Below the pieces are notes generated by a model. The model was not told where the DNA came from and did not search any database. It saw only the letters and a program-made list of their open reading frames with translations. Made by a program: the position numbers and the translations under genes. DNA of 64,000 bases from JBDSSS01 sp963764195 (lineage in GTDB: Bacteria; Actinomycetota; Actinomycetes; Actinomycetales; Dermatophilaceae), in the NCBI GenBank assembly GCA_963764195.1, contig CAVXRG010000004.1:186001-250000 (forward strand), written 5' to 3'. Shown here in pieces: positions 25,481-34,081 of the stretch. The first letter of the stretch is position 1. Every line of letters begins with the position of its first letter.

Positions 25481-26668
25481 GTGATCGCGTCGGCCGGCCC
25501 ACCCTCCCGCGGACGCTCCGGCCCGCTGACCGGGGTGCGGGTCGTCGAGCTGGCGGGTCTCGGACCGGCGCCCTTCGCCGCCATGCTCCTCGCCGACCTC
25601 GGCGCTGACGTCATCCGGGTCGACCGCACTGGCCCGAGCGCGCTCCCCGTCCCGGTCCCACCCGAGGACGACCTGCTCCGGCGCGGACGACCGTCCGTCG
25701 CGCTCGACCTCAAGCACCCGGATGCCATCGCTGCGGTGCGCGCTCTCGCCGACCGGGCCGACGTGCTCCTCGAGGGCTTCCGGCCCGGCGTGGCCGAGCG
25801 GCTCGGCCTCGGCCCCGACGAGTGCCTCGCGAGCAACCCCCGCCTCGTCTACGGGCGGATGACCGGGTGGGGACAGGAGGGGCCGCTGTCAGGGACCGCC
25901 GGCCACGACCTCACCTACCTCGCCGTCACCGGGGCCCTCGCCGCGGTCGGCGGGGCGGATGGCCCTCCCCGGCCACCGGCCAACCTCCTCGGTGACTTCG
26001 GCGGGGGCGGGCTCTACCTCGTCGTCGGAGTCCTCGCGGCCCTGCTCGAAGCCCGGTCTAGCGGTCGCGGCCAGGTCGTCGACGCGGCCATCGTCGACGG
26101 CACGGCCCATCTGTCCACCTTCCTCGTCGGGCTCGTCGACGGCGGCCTCTGGTCGGAGGCGCGCGGCACCAACCTGCTCGACGGCGGCGCGCCCTTCTAC
26201 GACGTCTACGCGACGAGCGACGGCGAGTGGCTGGCGGTCGGTCCGCTCGAGGAGCGCTTCTGGGGCGAGCTCGTCGGGCGGCTCGGTCTCGACGACCCCG
26301 CGGCGCCAGCGCTGCCGGACCGCCGCGACCCGAGCCAGTGGCCGCAGCTGCGGAGCCGGCTCGCCGAGGTCTTCGCCACCCGCAGCCGGGACGAGTGGGC
26401 CGCCGTCTTCGAGGGGTCGGACGCGTGCGTCGCACCCGTCCTGACCTACCGGGAGTCCGCCGACCACCCACACCTCAGGGCGCGCGGGACCTGGGTCGAG
26501 GCCCACGGGATCGTCCAGCCGGCCCCGGCGCCACGCTTCTCCCGGACACCCGGCGCCCTGACGACACCGCCGCCCGCGATCGGGGCCGACACCCGGGAGG
26601 CCCTGCTCGACTGGGGCATCGACGACGTCGACCGCCTCCTCGCCTCCGGCGCCGCGGTCCAGGCCTGA
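25481..26668 (+). CDS. CaiB/BaiF family CoA-transferase, alpha-methylacyl-CoA racemase type
   Basis: A 395-residue enzyme beginning, after a short Ser/Gly-rich lead, with GPLTGVRVVELAGLGPAPFAAMLLADLGADVIRVDR, the class III CoA-transferase opening. The racemase catalytic pair appears intact: His in WGQEGPLSGTAGHDLTYLA and Asp in NLLGDFGGGG. This supports 2-methylacyl-CoA racemase activity, which inverts branched acyl-CoAs so that they can enter beta-oxidation, rather than CoA transfer. The GTG at 25481 lies four bases after the previous stop. thpR starts within its stop codon. Confidence 0.85.
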   Translation: MIASAGPPSRGRSGPLTGVRVVELAGLGPAPFAAMLLADLGADVIRVDRTGPSALPVPVPPEDDLLRRGRPSVALDLKHPDAIAAVRALADRADVLLEGFRPGVAERLGLGPDECLASNPRLVYGRMTGWGQEGPLSGTAGHDLTYLAVTGALAAVGGADGPPRPPANLLGDFGGGGLYLVVGVLAALLEARSSGRGQVVDAAIVDGTAHLSTFLVGLVDGGLWSEARGTNLLDGGAPFYDVYATSDGEWLAVGPLEERFWGELVGRLGLDDPAAPALPDRRDPSQWPQLRSRLAEVFATRSRDEWAAVFEGSDACVAPVLTYRESADHPHLRARGTWVEAHGIVQPAPAPRFSRTPGALTTPPPAIGADTREALLDWGIDDVDRLLASGAAVQA

Positions 26669-27231
26669 TGCGCCTCTTCGTCGCCGTCGTCCCCCCGGAG
26701 GAGGTCGTCGAGCACCTCGAGGAGTTCACCGCGCCCCGGCGCGAGGCCGGGCCCGGCATCCGGTGGACCGATCCCCACCAGTGGCACGTCACCCTCGCCT
26801 TCCTCGCCGCCGTCCCGGAGCGCCGCCTCGACGACCTCGTCGAGGTCCTGTCGGCCTCGGCAGCGCGGAGGGACCCGCTCCTGCTCCGCCTGTCCGGAGC
26901 CGGGACCTTCCCCGACCCCGACACGGCGCGGGTGCTCTGGGCGGGGGTGGAGCAGCGCCGCGGGGACCTCGCCGAGGTGGCGAGCGGCATACGAGCGGCG
27001 TCGAACTCGGTGGGGGCCACCCCCGACGGCACCCGCTTCCACCCGCACGTGACGCTCGGGCGGTTCGCGAGGCCGACCCCGGCGACGCGGTGGCTGCGCG
27101 CGCTCGGTCACCTCTCGGGGCCGTCGTGGGTCGTCGACGAGCTCACCCTCGTCGAGTCCCACCTCGGTGAGGGCCGGGGCAACCGGCCGCGCTACGTGAC
27201 GGTCGCGACCCTCCCGCTCCGCCCCGACTGA
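26668..27231 (+). CDS. thpR: RNA 2',3'-cyclic phosphodiesterase
   Basis: A 187-residue 2H-phosphoesterase (LigT/ThpR) that hydrolyses 2',3'-cyclic phosphates on RNA ends to 2'-phosphates. Both catalytic H-x-T motifs are visible: WHVTLAFL at about residue 40 and FHPHVTLGRF near residue 125. The N-terminal MRLFVAVVPPEEV strand is typical. The ATG lies on the last base of the CoA-transferase stop. The stretch coding SGI near residue 110 uses the rare ATA codon because a GTATGCCG word (reverse) sits there. Confidence 0.88.
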   Translation: MRLFVAVVPPEEVVEHLEEFTAPRREAGPGIRWTDPHQWHVTLAFLAAVPERRLDDLVEVLSASAARRDPLLLRLSGAGTFPDPDTARVLWAGVEQRRGDLAEVASGIRAASNSVGATPDGTRFHPHVTLGRFARPTPATRWLRALGHLSGPSWVVDELTLVESHLGEGRGNRPRYVTVATLPLRPD

Positions 27232-27268
27232 GCACCCGGCGGCCGGCGGGACGCCCGGATCCGTGTGG

Positions 27269-27274
27269 GACACT
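27269..27274 (+). promoter_or_regulatory. Leaderless promoter -10 (GACACT) of purF
   Basis: GACACT ends six bases before the GTG at 27281. It resembles the CACACT and GACACT elements of other leaderless genes here (668, 1581, 62398). Confidence 0.5.
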
Positions 27275-27280
27275 GACGAC

Positions 27281-28843
27281 GTGGCACGCGGCGACGGTCT
27301 TCTGACCCATGACCTCCTTCCCGGCGAGAAAGGCCCCCAGGACGCCTGCGGGGTGTTCGGAGTGTGGGCACCGGGCGAGGACGTCGCCAAGCTCACCTAC
27401 TTCGGGCTCTACGCACTGCAGCACCGCGGGCAGGAGTCGGCGGGCATCGCCACCGGCGACGGGGAGAAGATCCTCGTCTACAAGGACATGGGCCTCGTGT
27501 CCCAGGTCTTCGACGAGACGGCGCTCAGCTCGCTCCGTGGCCACATCGCGATCGGGCACACCCGCTACTCGACGACCGGCGGCTCGACGTGGGAGAACGC
27601 CCAGCCCACCCTCGGCGGGTCAGAGCACCAGACCCTCGCGCTCGCGCACAACGGCAACCTGATCAACACCGTCGAGCTGCGCGCCCTCGTCGACGAGCAC
27701 TTCGGTGGCGGCCGGATCACCGGTGAGCTCGCCCGGGGCAACACCTCCGACACCGCACTCGTGACGACCCTGCTCACGGCCGACCCCGACAAGACGCCCG
27801 AGGTCGCCGCCCTGGAGCTGCTGCCCAAGCTCAAGGGCGCCTTCTGCTTCGTCTTCATGGACGAGCACACCCTGTATGCCGCTCGCGACCCGTGGGGTGT
27901 GCGACCGCTCGCCCTCGGCCGGCTCGAGCGCGGTTGGGTCGTCGCCTCCGAGACCGCAGCCCTGCAGACCATCGGCGCCTCCGTCATCCGCGAGGTCGAG
28001 CCCGGTGAGCTGATCGTCATCGACGAGGACGGCCTGCGCTCGCACAAGTTCGCCGAGCCGCAGCCGAAGGGGTGCGTCTTCGAGTACGTCTACCTCGCCC
28101 GGCCCGACGCCGTCATCCGGGGCCGCGTCGTCCACGAGGCGCGGGTCGAGATGGGCCGGGTCCTGGCGCGCGAGCACGCTGTCGAGGCCGACCTCGTCAT
28201 CGGGGTGCCCGAGTCGGGCGTGCCCGCGGCCGTGGGCTACTCGCAGGAGTCGGGGATCCCGTTCGGCCAGGGCTTCGTCAAGAACGCCTACGTCGGACGC
28301 ACCTTCATCCAGCCCTCGCAGACGCTGCGCCAGCTCGGCATCCGGCTCAAGCTCAACCCGCTCGAGCACACGATCCGCGGCAAGAAGCTCGTCGTCGTCG
28401 ACGACTCGATCGTGCGCGGCAACACCCAACGGGCCCAGATCCGGATGCTCCGCGAGGCCGGCGCCCTGGAGGTGCACGTGCGGATCAGCTCGCCGCCCGT
28501 CCAGTGGCCGTGCTTCTACGGCATCGACTTCGCGACCCGGGCCGAGCTCGTCGCGACGGGCCTCGGCGTCGAGGAGATCCGCGCCTCGATCGGGGCCGAC
28601 TCGCTCGGCTACATCTCCGAGGAGGGGATGATCGGGGCCACCAACCAGGCGCCCGACCAGCTGTGCTCCGCCTGCTTCACCGGCAGCTACCCGATCGAGC
28701 TTCCCGAGGACGGTCGGATCGGCAAGCACGTCCTCGAGACCCTGCCGCTGACCGTCCGCACCGGCCACGACCGCTCGGTCGACGTCGACGGCGTGACCAC
28801 GGGCGTCGGTCTCGGCGGCGGAAACGCCCTGCAGCACCCCTGA
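27281..28843 (+). CDS. purF: Amidophosphoribosyltransferase
   Basis: It makes phosphoribosylamine from PRPP and glutamine, the first committed step of purine synthesis. It has 520 residues. A 22-residue propeptide precedes the N-terminal nucleophile Cys23 in the sequence ACGVFGVW, which is expected to be cleaved. LQHRGQESAGIA and GHTRYSTTG belong to the glutaminase half. The PRPP loop is VVVDDSIVRGNTQ near residue 367. Cysteines in KGCVFEYVY, QWPCFYG and LCSACF fit a 4Fe-4S-bearing enzyme. The GTG start follows a leaderless -10. Confidence 0.96.
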   Translation: MARGDGLLTHDLLPGEKGPQDACGVFGVWAPGEDVAKLTYFGLYALQHRGQESAGIATGDGEKILVYKDMGLVSQVFDETALSSLRGHIAIGHTRYSTTGGSTWENAQPTLGGSEHQTLALAHNGNLINTVELRALVDEHFGGGRITGELARGNTSDTALVTTLLTADPDKTPEVAALELLPKLKGAFCFVFMDEHTLYAARDPWGVRPLALGRLERGWVVASETAALQTIGASVIREVEPGELIVIDEDGLRSHKFAEPQPKGCVFEYVYLARPDAVIRGRVVHEARVEMGRVLAREHAVEADLVIGVPESGVPAAVGYSQESGIPFGQGFVKNAYVGRTFIQPSQTLRQLGIRLKLNPLEHTIRGKKLVVVDDSIVRGNTQRAQIRMLREAGALEVHVRISSPPVQWPCFYGIDFATRAELVATGLGVEEIRASIGADSLGYISEEGMIGATNQAPDQLCSACFTGSYPIELPEDGRIGKHVLETLPLTVRTGHDRSVDVDGVTTGVGLGGGNALQHP

Positions 28844-28922
28844 CCGGCCGGCACGCGAGCTGTCCACACGAGCCGCTGTCGCGGGTGTCCCTCGCTGCAG
28901 ACTGAGCTCCACAGTGCTTCCC

Positions 28923-29540
28923 ATGGACGCACGCCAACGACGGGTCGTCGCCGAGCACCTCGTCCGCGAGTGCGCCGGTGTCGTCTCGCGCGACCGGCTC
29001 GCCGAGATGGGTCTCACGCACGTCGACGTGCGCACCGAGCTGAGGGCTGGGCGGTGGCGTCAGCACGGTCGGCAGATGGTGGCCCTGCACAACGGGGACC
29101 TCGACACCGAGGCCCGGCGGTGGCGAGCCGTCTGGGAGGTCGGCTCGCGAGGTGCGGCGATCGACGGCGTCTCCGCCCTGCAGGCGGCGGGTCTGACCGG
29201 TTACACCGAGGACGAGGTCCACGTCTCGGTGAGCCACACTGCCAGGGTCGGCGCCCCGGACGGGGTGCGCGTGCACAAGGTGATCCGGCGGCTCCCCGGC
29301 GAGCTGCGGACGGCCGGCCTGGCTCGGACGAGGCCACCCGTCGCCACGCTGCGTGCGGCCTACTGGGCGGCGAGCGACCGCCAGGTCGCCCTCATCCTCC
29401 TCATGGCGGTCCGGCAGCGGCTTGTCACGCCCGCGCGGCCGGATCTACCTCGTCGGGTTGCGGCTGCGCACCGGCGCGTTCCTCGACCGGGTCGCCGCCG
29501 GACTGGGCGGAGCGCCGCGGTCGGTAGGGTTGGCGCGTGA
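28923..29540 (+). pseudogene. DUF559-family protein gene with its nuclease core deleted
   Basis: The first 165 codons encode the usual N-terminal part of this actinobacterial family: an AbiEi-like helix-turn-helix (VVAEHLVRECAGVVSRDRLAEMGL) and the GAAIDGVSALQAAGLTGY region, up to LLMAVRQRLVTPA. The Vsr-like DUF559 nuclease domain should follow. Instead a different frame from about 29432 reads straight into RIYLVGLRLRTGAFLDRVAAGL, which is the extreme C-terminus of intact members. An internal out-of-frame deletion of roughly 100 codons therefore took place. The stop of the surviving frame overlaps the purM GTG, and the purM -10 lies in the remnant. Confidence 0.7.
29525..29530 (+). promoter_or_regulatory. 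Leaderless promoter -10 (TAGGGT) of purM
   Basis: TAGGGT is followed by TGGCGC and the GTG at 29537. It is embedded in the tail of the DUF559 remnant. Confidence 0.6.
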
Positions 29541-30664
29541 GCACTGAGCCGGTCGCCCCCATCACGTATGCCGCAGCGGGAGTGGACGTCGAGGCGGGTG
29601 ACCGGGCCGTCGAGCTGATGAAGGAGTCGGTCCGACGCGCGACCCGTCCGGAGGTGCTCGGCGGCCTCGGCGGTTTCGCGGGCATGTTCGACGCGAGCGC
29701 CCTGGCCCGGATGACCCGGCCGGTCCTCGCGACGAGCACCGACGGCGTCGGCACCAAGGTCGCGATCGCGCAGGCCCTCGACAAGCACGACACGATCGGC
29801 TTCGACCTCGTCGGCATGGTCGTCGACGACATCGTCGTCTGCGGGGCCGAACCGCTCTTCATGACCGACTACATCGCGACCGGCAAGGTCGTGCCCGAGC
29901 GGATCGCCGCCATCGTCGGCGGCATCGCCCGCGCCTGCGAGGAGGCGGGCGTCGCGCTGCTCGGCGGCGAGACCGCCGAGCACCCCGGCCTGCTCGACCC
30001 CGACGAGTACGACGTGGCCGGCGCCGCCACCGGCGTCGTGGAGCATGCCGCCGTGCTCGGTCCGCAGCGCGTTGCCGACGGTGACGTCGTCCTTGCCCTC
30101 GCGAGCAGTGGCCTGCACAGCAACGGCTACTCGCTCGTCCGCCGCGTCATCTCCTCCGCCGGCTGGGACCTCGGCCGCCACGTCGACGACTTCGGCCGGA
30201 CGCTGGGGGAGGAGCTGCTCGAGCCGACCCGGATCTACACCCGACCACTGCTCGACCTCATCGTTGCCGACGGCATCGACGTGCACGCGCTCAGCCACGT
30301 CACCGGTGGCGGGCTCGCGGCCAACCTCGCCCGGGTGCTGCCGACGGGGATGTTCGCCCGGCTCGACCGCGCGACGTGGACGCCGCCGCCGGTCTTTCGC
30401 ACCGTCGCCGAGCTCGGCCGGGTGCCACAGGCCGACCTCGAGCGCACCCTGAACCAAGGAATCGGCTTCGTGGCGGTGCTTCCCGAGGCGCAGGCGGAGC
30501 GCGCGATCGAGCAGGCCCGGGCGAGCGGCATACCCGCCTGGCGCCTCGGCGACGTCACGACGATGGACAAGGCCCCGATCGAGTCAGGAACCGAGGTCGT
30601 GCACGGGGCCAAGGGGGTCGACGGAGGCTCGGTCCAGGTCGTCGGGCAGCACCCGACGGCCTGA
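29537..30664 (+). CDS. purM: Phosphoribosylformylglycinamidine cyclo-ligase (AIR synthetase)
   Basis: It closes FGAM to AIR with ATP. It has 375 residues. The start reads TYAAAGVDVEAGDRAVELMKESV, followed by GGFAGMFD, the TSTDGVGTKVAIA ATP loop near residue 74, MVVDDIVVCGAEPLFMTDY near 95 and LLGGETAEHPG near 140, all standard PurM motifs. The C-terminal part has HVTGGGLAANLARVLP. The codon ATA for Ile near residue 335 (SGIPAW) falls inside a GTATGCCG word. DUF3073 and bldC lie downstream, as in Streptomyces. Confidence 0.97.
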   Translation: MSTEPVAPITYAAAGVDVEAGDRAVELMKESVRRATRPEVLGGLGGFAGMFDASALARMTRPVLATSTDGVGTKVAIAQALDKHDTIGFDLVGMVVDDIVVCGAEPLFMTDYIATGKVVPERIAAIVGGIARACEEAGVALLGGETAEHPGLLDPDEYDVAGAATGVVEHAAVLGPQRVADGDVVLALASSGLHSNGYSLVRRVISSAGWDLGRHVDDFGRTLGEELLEPTRIYTRPLLDLIVADGIDVHALSHVTGGGLAANLARVLPTGMFARLDRATWTPPPVFRTVAELGRVPQADLERTLNQGIGFVAVLPEAQAERAIEQARASGIPAWRLGDVTTMDKAPIESGTEVVHGAKGVDGGSVQVVGQHPTA

Positions 30665-30738
30665 GGACCGGCCACGCCGATCGTGGGTCAGGCGAGGAGC
30701 GCCCGAAACACGAGGAGCCGAGAGCGGCAGGAACGAGC

Positions 30739-30945
30739 TCAACGCTCGCCCGAGGCCCACTTCCCGTATTCGTCGTACTCGTCGTCGTCGACCGGTCGTG
30801 GGTCCTGTCGAGGCTCACTGACGGGTTGACGCTGTGACGGACCATGCAGCTCGCGCTCCAGCGCGCTCAAGTCCGTGTCAGGTGTGTAGTACTTGAGCTG
30901 CCGTGCGACTTTGGTCTGCTTGGCTTTGGCTCGGCCGCGCCCCAT
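30739..30945 (-). CDS. DUF3073 family protein
   Basis: A 68-residue, strongly charged cytoplasmic protein beginning MGRGRAKAKQTKVARQLKYY and continuing TPDTDLSALERELHG, the signature of DUF3073. The C-terminal half is acidic (VDDDEYDEYGKWA). The basic head and acidic tail suggest a nucleic-acid or ribosome-associated role, but none is proven. It converges on purM and diverges from bldC, an arrangement also seen around bldC in Streptomyces. A minus-strand TAGCGT (31061-31056) could be its -10, giving a leader of about 100 bases. Confidence 0.88.
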   Translation of the reverse strand: MGRGRAKAKQTKVARQLKYYTPDTDLSALERELHGPSQRQPVSEPRQDPRPVDDDEYDEYGKWASGER

Positions 30946-31326
30946 GGCGTGACCCCCTCGTGCGTCGTGCCGGGGCGGCATCGCTCGTCGGAGGGCCGGA
31001 TGGCTCTTCGATGTCCGCGTAGCGGCCCCGGGAATGGTGTGTTCTCGTGGGCCTAACGCTACATGAGCAATGCCCCCACCGCGCACGCGCCGGACCGGCG
31101 ACTTCGCGCAGAACAGTCCATGAGGCGGTGGGAGGGCCCGGGAGCGCGGCCGGGGGGTGGGATCCCGTTGTGCTGGTGCGCCGATCCTTGCCAGGAACTT
31201 GGTCCACATTTGACACTTTTTCCGATATGGCCCCCATACTGAGGTCTGGGACTTTACTCTTTGCTTACGAAGTCCCGTCCAGGGGCCAAACGCGCGTCGC
31301 AGCGCTCGCGACAGGGTGGTGGAGAA
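30946..31326. other. Divergent regulatory region between DUF3073 and bldC
   Basis: This 381-base gap holds no gene. It contains a likely minus-strand -10 for DUF3073 (31061-31056) and the bldC promoter region (31207-31260). The latter is one of the most AT-rich stretches in the window, with runs such as CTTTTTCCGATATGG. The long 5' leaders on both sides may carry regulation; I see no known riboswitch. Confidence 0.6.
31210..31240 (+). promoter_or_regulatory. Probable sigma-A-type promoter of bldC
   Basis: TTGACA (31210-31215) is a perfect -35. CATACT (31235-31240) follows after 19 bases and could be the -10, with TTTACT (31253-31258) as an alternative. Transcription would start 70-80 bases before the bldC ATG. 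Confidence 0.55.
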
Positions 31327-31521
31327 ATGACAATGACTACGGACCGACAGGACACGGAGAAGTTACTCACTCCGGCAGAGGTGGCTGCGCTCTTCCGGGT
31401 TGACCCCAAAACGGTCACCCGGTGGGCCAAGGCCGGCAAGCTCACCTCGATCCGCACACTCGGCGGTCACCGCCGATACCGCGAGGCCGAGGTGCGTGCG
31501 CTCCTCGGTGGCAGCAGCTGA
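31327..31521 (+). CDS. bldC: BldC, MerR-like developmental transcription regulator
   Basis: A 64-residue DNA-binding protein with a single MerR-type winged helix-turn-helix: LLTPAEVAALFRVDPKTVTR followed by WAKAGKLTSIRTLGGHRRYREAEV. It lacks the dimerisation coil of normal MerR proteins. In Streptomyces BldC binds direct repeats cooperatively and controls the onset of development. It is also conserved in non-sporulating actinobacteria, where its role is less clear. The ATG follows GGTGGTGGAGA; a second ATG two codons later is possible. A very strong hairpin terminates the transcript. Confidence 0.93.
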   Translation: MTMTTDRQDTEKLLTPAEVAALFRVDPKTVTRWAKAGKLTSIRTLGGHRRYREAEVRALLGGSS

Positions 31522-31569
31522 CGCAGTTCGAGATGTCCCGTCACGTTCCCGGGGGGGAAACGCCGGGGT

Positions 31570-31621
31570 GAAGACGGAAGGGGAGGATCGCCCAGCGGGG
31601 CGGTCCTCCCCTTCCGTCTTC
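31570..31621 (+). terminator. Strong hairpin terminator after bldC
   Basis: An 18-base perfect stem (31570-31587 with 31604-31621) encloses a loop with further pairing (CGCCC/GGGCG). It lies 49 bases after the bldC stop and isolates it from the dps gene. Confidence 0.85.
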
Positions 31622-31712
31622 CCCTCTGCATCGCCGGACGGCGTGGTCAGGCCGGATCGGGCAGGGGTGGACCGATCTCGGCCGGGGTCGCGTGGGTGGG
31701 TATGAGCCCACC

Positions 31713-32273
31713 ATGGTCAACACAACGGAATCGACGTTCACCGTGCCCGGCCTCAGCATCGAGGACGGCCACCGGCTCGCCGAGGCGCTGCAGATGCGCC
31801 TGCACGCCCTCAACGACCTCCAGCTGACGCTCAAGCACGTCCACTGGAACGTCGTCGGACCGCACTTCATCGGCGTCCACGAGATGCTCGACCCGCAGAT
31901 CGACGCCGTCCGCGCGATGGTCGACGAGACGGCGGAGCGGATGGCGACCCTCGGGGTCTCCCCGGTCGGTACGCCCGGTCACCTCGTGACGAAGCGCACC
32001 TGGGACGACTACGACCTGCTCCGCGCCGACACCAACGCGCACCTCGCCGCCGTCGACCTCGTCTACACCGGGGTCATCGAGGACCACCGCAAGGTCATCG
32101 AGCTCGCCGACGACCTCGACCTCGTGACGCAGGACATGGTCATCGCCCAGGTCGGGCAGCTCGAGCTCTTCCAGTGGTTCGTCCGCGCGCACCTCGAGTC
32201 CTCCACGGGCGAGCTGAGCAACGCCGGTGCGCCGACGGAGAAGGCCGCCGCGAAGCAGGCCGAGGACACGTAG
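31713..32273 (+). CDS. dps: Dps family DNA-protecting ferritin
   Basis: A 186-residue mini-ferritin that oxidises and stores iron and can coat DNA in stress. LKHVHWNVVGPHFIGVHEMLDPQIDAVRAMVDETAERMATLG carries the interfacial ferroxidase ligands (His, His, Asp, Glu). The last 15 residues are a Lys/Ala/Glu tail that could bind DNA. The ATG at 31713 is preceded by TATGAG and a six-base spacer, a possible leaderless start; a GTG 21 bases upstream in frame is less likely. Confidence 0.92.
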   Translation: MVNTTESTFTVPGLSIEDGHRLAEALQMRLHALNDLQLTLKHVHWNVVGPHFIGVHEMLDPQIDAVRAMVDETAERMATLGVSPVGTPGHLVTKRTWDDYDLLRADTNAHLAAVDLVYTGVIEDHRKVIELADDLDLVTQDMVIAQVGQLELFQWFVRAHLESSTGELSNAGAPTEKAAAKQAEDT

Positions 32274-32302
32274 GACCCGAGCGCCGGTCGCCCGGACGCG
32301 CG

Positions 32303-33952
32303 TCAGTGACCGAGCGCCCAGAGCTGCAGGCGCATCGCCAGGCGGGCCCGGGGGTCGGCGAGCTCGTCGTCGGTGACCCCGGGCAGCCGCTGGAGCCGGT
32401 AGCGCAGGGTGTTGGGGTGCACGTGCAGCTGCTGCGCCGCGCGGCGGGGGTTGCCGGGATGGTCGAGCCACGCGGCGAGCGTCGCGGCGTAGTCGGTGCC
32501 GTGCGCCTCGTCGTGGGCTGCGAGCGCCGGGACCGGGCCGAGCAGGTCGGGCCGGCGGATGCCGCCCACGGCGCGCTCGACCGTCACTGCCGCCCACACC
32601 TGCTCGATCGTGGTGGCGGGGTCCGTCACCGGTGACCGAGGGGTGTTCGGGTAGCCGGAGGGGAGGGGCGCGGTGGGCGCGCGCAACCGGTCGACCTCCA
32701 ACGCCTCCTGTCGTGAGGCGGCGAGCAGACTGGAGTCGGCGACCGGTCGGCCGGCACTCGCCGTCGCCCCCGGGAGCGTCGCGGCCACGTCGAGCACCAC
32801 GGCGCGCAGCCACCCCCAGGTCCCGGGCGCGGTGGCGGGATCTCCGCTCGAGAGCGGGGCTCGGGTCGGTTCCGTCGCCGGCGCGGGGACCTCGCGGGTC
32901 AGGGCCACGACCCGCTCGTCGAGGATCGTGAGCAGCGGCTGACGCCAGCGGTGTCGCCGAGACACCGACTCCCAGAGGTCTGCGAGCGCCTGCACGTCGA
33001 CCCCCGGTCCGCCGCCGAGCACGACGACCCGCCACGGGCCCGGCGGCAGCCACGCCCCGGCATCTCGCGCGTCGCCACCCACGAGCATCCGGAGGCGGTC
33101 GGCCGACACCCGGCGGTCGAGGTCGGCCTGCGACCGGAGGCGAAGCAGGTGCAGCGCGACGACGGAGGCGGTCTGGGCGAGGGAGCGCACGACGTCGGCC
33201 TGCGGGGGGCTGTCGACGACGGCCCAGATCGAGCCGAGCCACTCCCGTCCGGCCCGCACCGGGACGACGAGGCGTGGACGGAGCGTGCCGTCGGCCGGGA
33301 CGTAGAAGGGCTCGTCCGACGTCGCGAGCCGACGGAAGACCCCGCGCCCCCGCAGGCTGGTGAGGATGGCGTCGGGCACCTTCCGGCCGACGATCGTCGA
33401 CACCCGCACGGGGTCGACGACGTCCTGGCTGGAGGAGTAGGCGAGGACGCGCGACTGGGTGTCCTCGATCGTGACCGGTGCCCCGACGAGCGCCGCGCAG
33501 GCGTCGGCGAGGGCGAAGAGCTCGTCGTGCACCGGCCCGTCCGGACGAACGACCGACCCGGATGCCGCGCGGTCGAGCAGGCCGCGCAGCAGCCAGACGA
33601 CGTGGGCCCAGGACGCGTGGTCGGTGAGCTCGACGAGCGGCATCCCGACCTTGCGAGCCGCGGCCCGCACCTCCCGGCGACGCGCGACGGCCCGGCGCAG
33701 CACGACGCCCCCGCTCCCGGCGGTCGCCGCCGCGGTGAGCAGCCCGACCGCGTCCGCGCCGGACTCGACCCCGACGCCGAGCAGGAGGTCGCCGGCCTGA
33801 CCGAAGATGCCGGCGGCCGGCTCGGCCAGGGTGATGTCGTCGACGTCGGGACCGGGGGCGGTGACGCCGAGCGTGAGCAGGCCTCCGCCGAGGGTCCCGA
33901 CGAGGTCGGGGAGCGAGAGTCCGCGAGGGGTGGGTGCGGAGCTGGGCGGCAT
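32303..33952 (-). CDS. PucR/CdaR-type transcriptional regulator
   Basis: A 549-residue regulator. The N-terminal part (SLPDLVGTLGGGLLTLGV...DLLLGVGVESGADAVGLLTAAATAG) is the PucR purine-catabolism-type sensor domain. A GAF-like middle follows (LADACAALVGAPVTIEDTQSRVLAYS). The C-terminus is the PucR helix-turn-helix, HPGNPRRAAQQLHVHPNTLRYRLQRL, near residue 500. Such proteins activate catabolic operons for purines, amino acids or sugars acids. It is divergent from a D-amino-acid dehydrogenase gene, which is its likely target. A TTG at 33967 in frame is an alternative start; the ATG overlaps a GTATGCCG word. Confidence 0.85.
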   Translation of the reverse strand: MPPSSAPTPRGLSLPDLVGTLGGGLLTLGVTAPGPDVDDITLAEPAAGIFGQAGDLLLGVGVESGADAVGLLTAAATAGSGGVVLRRAVARRREVRAAARKVGMPLVELTDHASWAHVVWLLRGLLDRAASGSVVRPDGPVHDELFALADACAALVGAPVTIEDTQSRVLAYSSSQDVVDPVRVSTIVGRKVPDAILTSLRGRGVFRRLATSDEPFYVPADGTLRPRLVVPVRAGREWLGSIWAVVDSPPQADVVRSLAQTASVVALHLLRLRSQADLDRRVSADRLRMLVGGDARDAGAWLPPGPWRVVVLGGGPGVDVQALADLWESVSRRHRWRQPLLTILDERVVALTREVPAPATEPTRAPLSSGDPATAPGTWGWLRAVVLDVAATLPGATASAGRPVADSSLLAASRQEALEVDRLRAPTAPLPSGYPNTPRSPVTDPATTIEQVWAAVTVERAVGGIRRPDLLGPVPALAAHDEAHGTDYAATLAAWLDHPGNPRRAAQQLHVHPNTLRYRLQRLPGVTDDELADPRARLAMRLQLWALGH

Positions 33953-33963
33953 ACCGTGATTGT

Positions 33964-33976
33964 CCAACGCAGTTGG
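33964..33976. promoter_or_regulatory. Palindrome CCAACGCAGTTGG between pucR-type gene and dadA
   Basis: A perfect 5-base inverted repeat with a 3-base centre lies 12 bases upstream of the regulator's ATG, in the shared divergent region. Its position fits an operator for autoregulation and control of the oxidoreductase. Confidence 0.4.
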
Positions 33977-34081
33977 CAGGCAGACACCACGAACGGGTCA
34001 GAGTTTGTGCAAGGAGCACAGCGGTCCGGTGTCACGGGCGGGTCACCATGGAGGGGTCAGCTCATCAGCGAAAGGCCCCCC

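Noticed and set aside
30946..31326. Small RNA or riboswitch between DUF3073 and bldC
   Set aside because: The AT-rich part is explained by promoters, and I could not fold a known aptamer.
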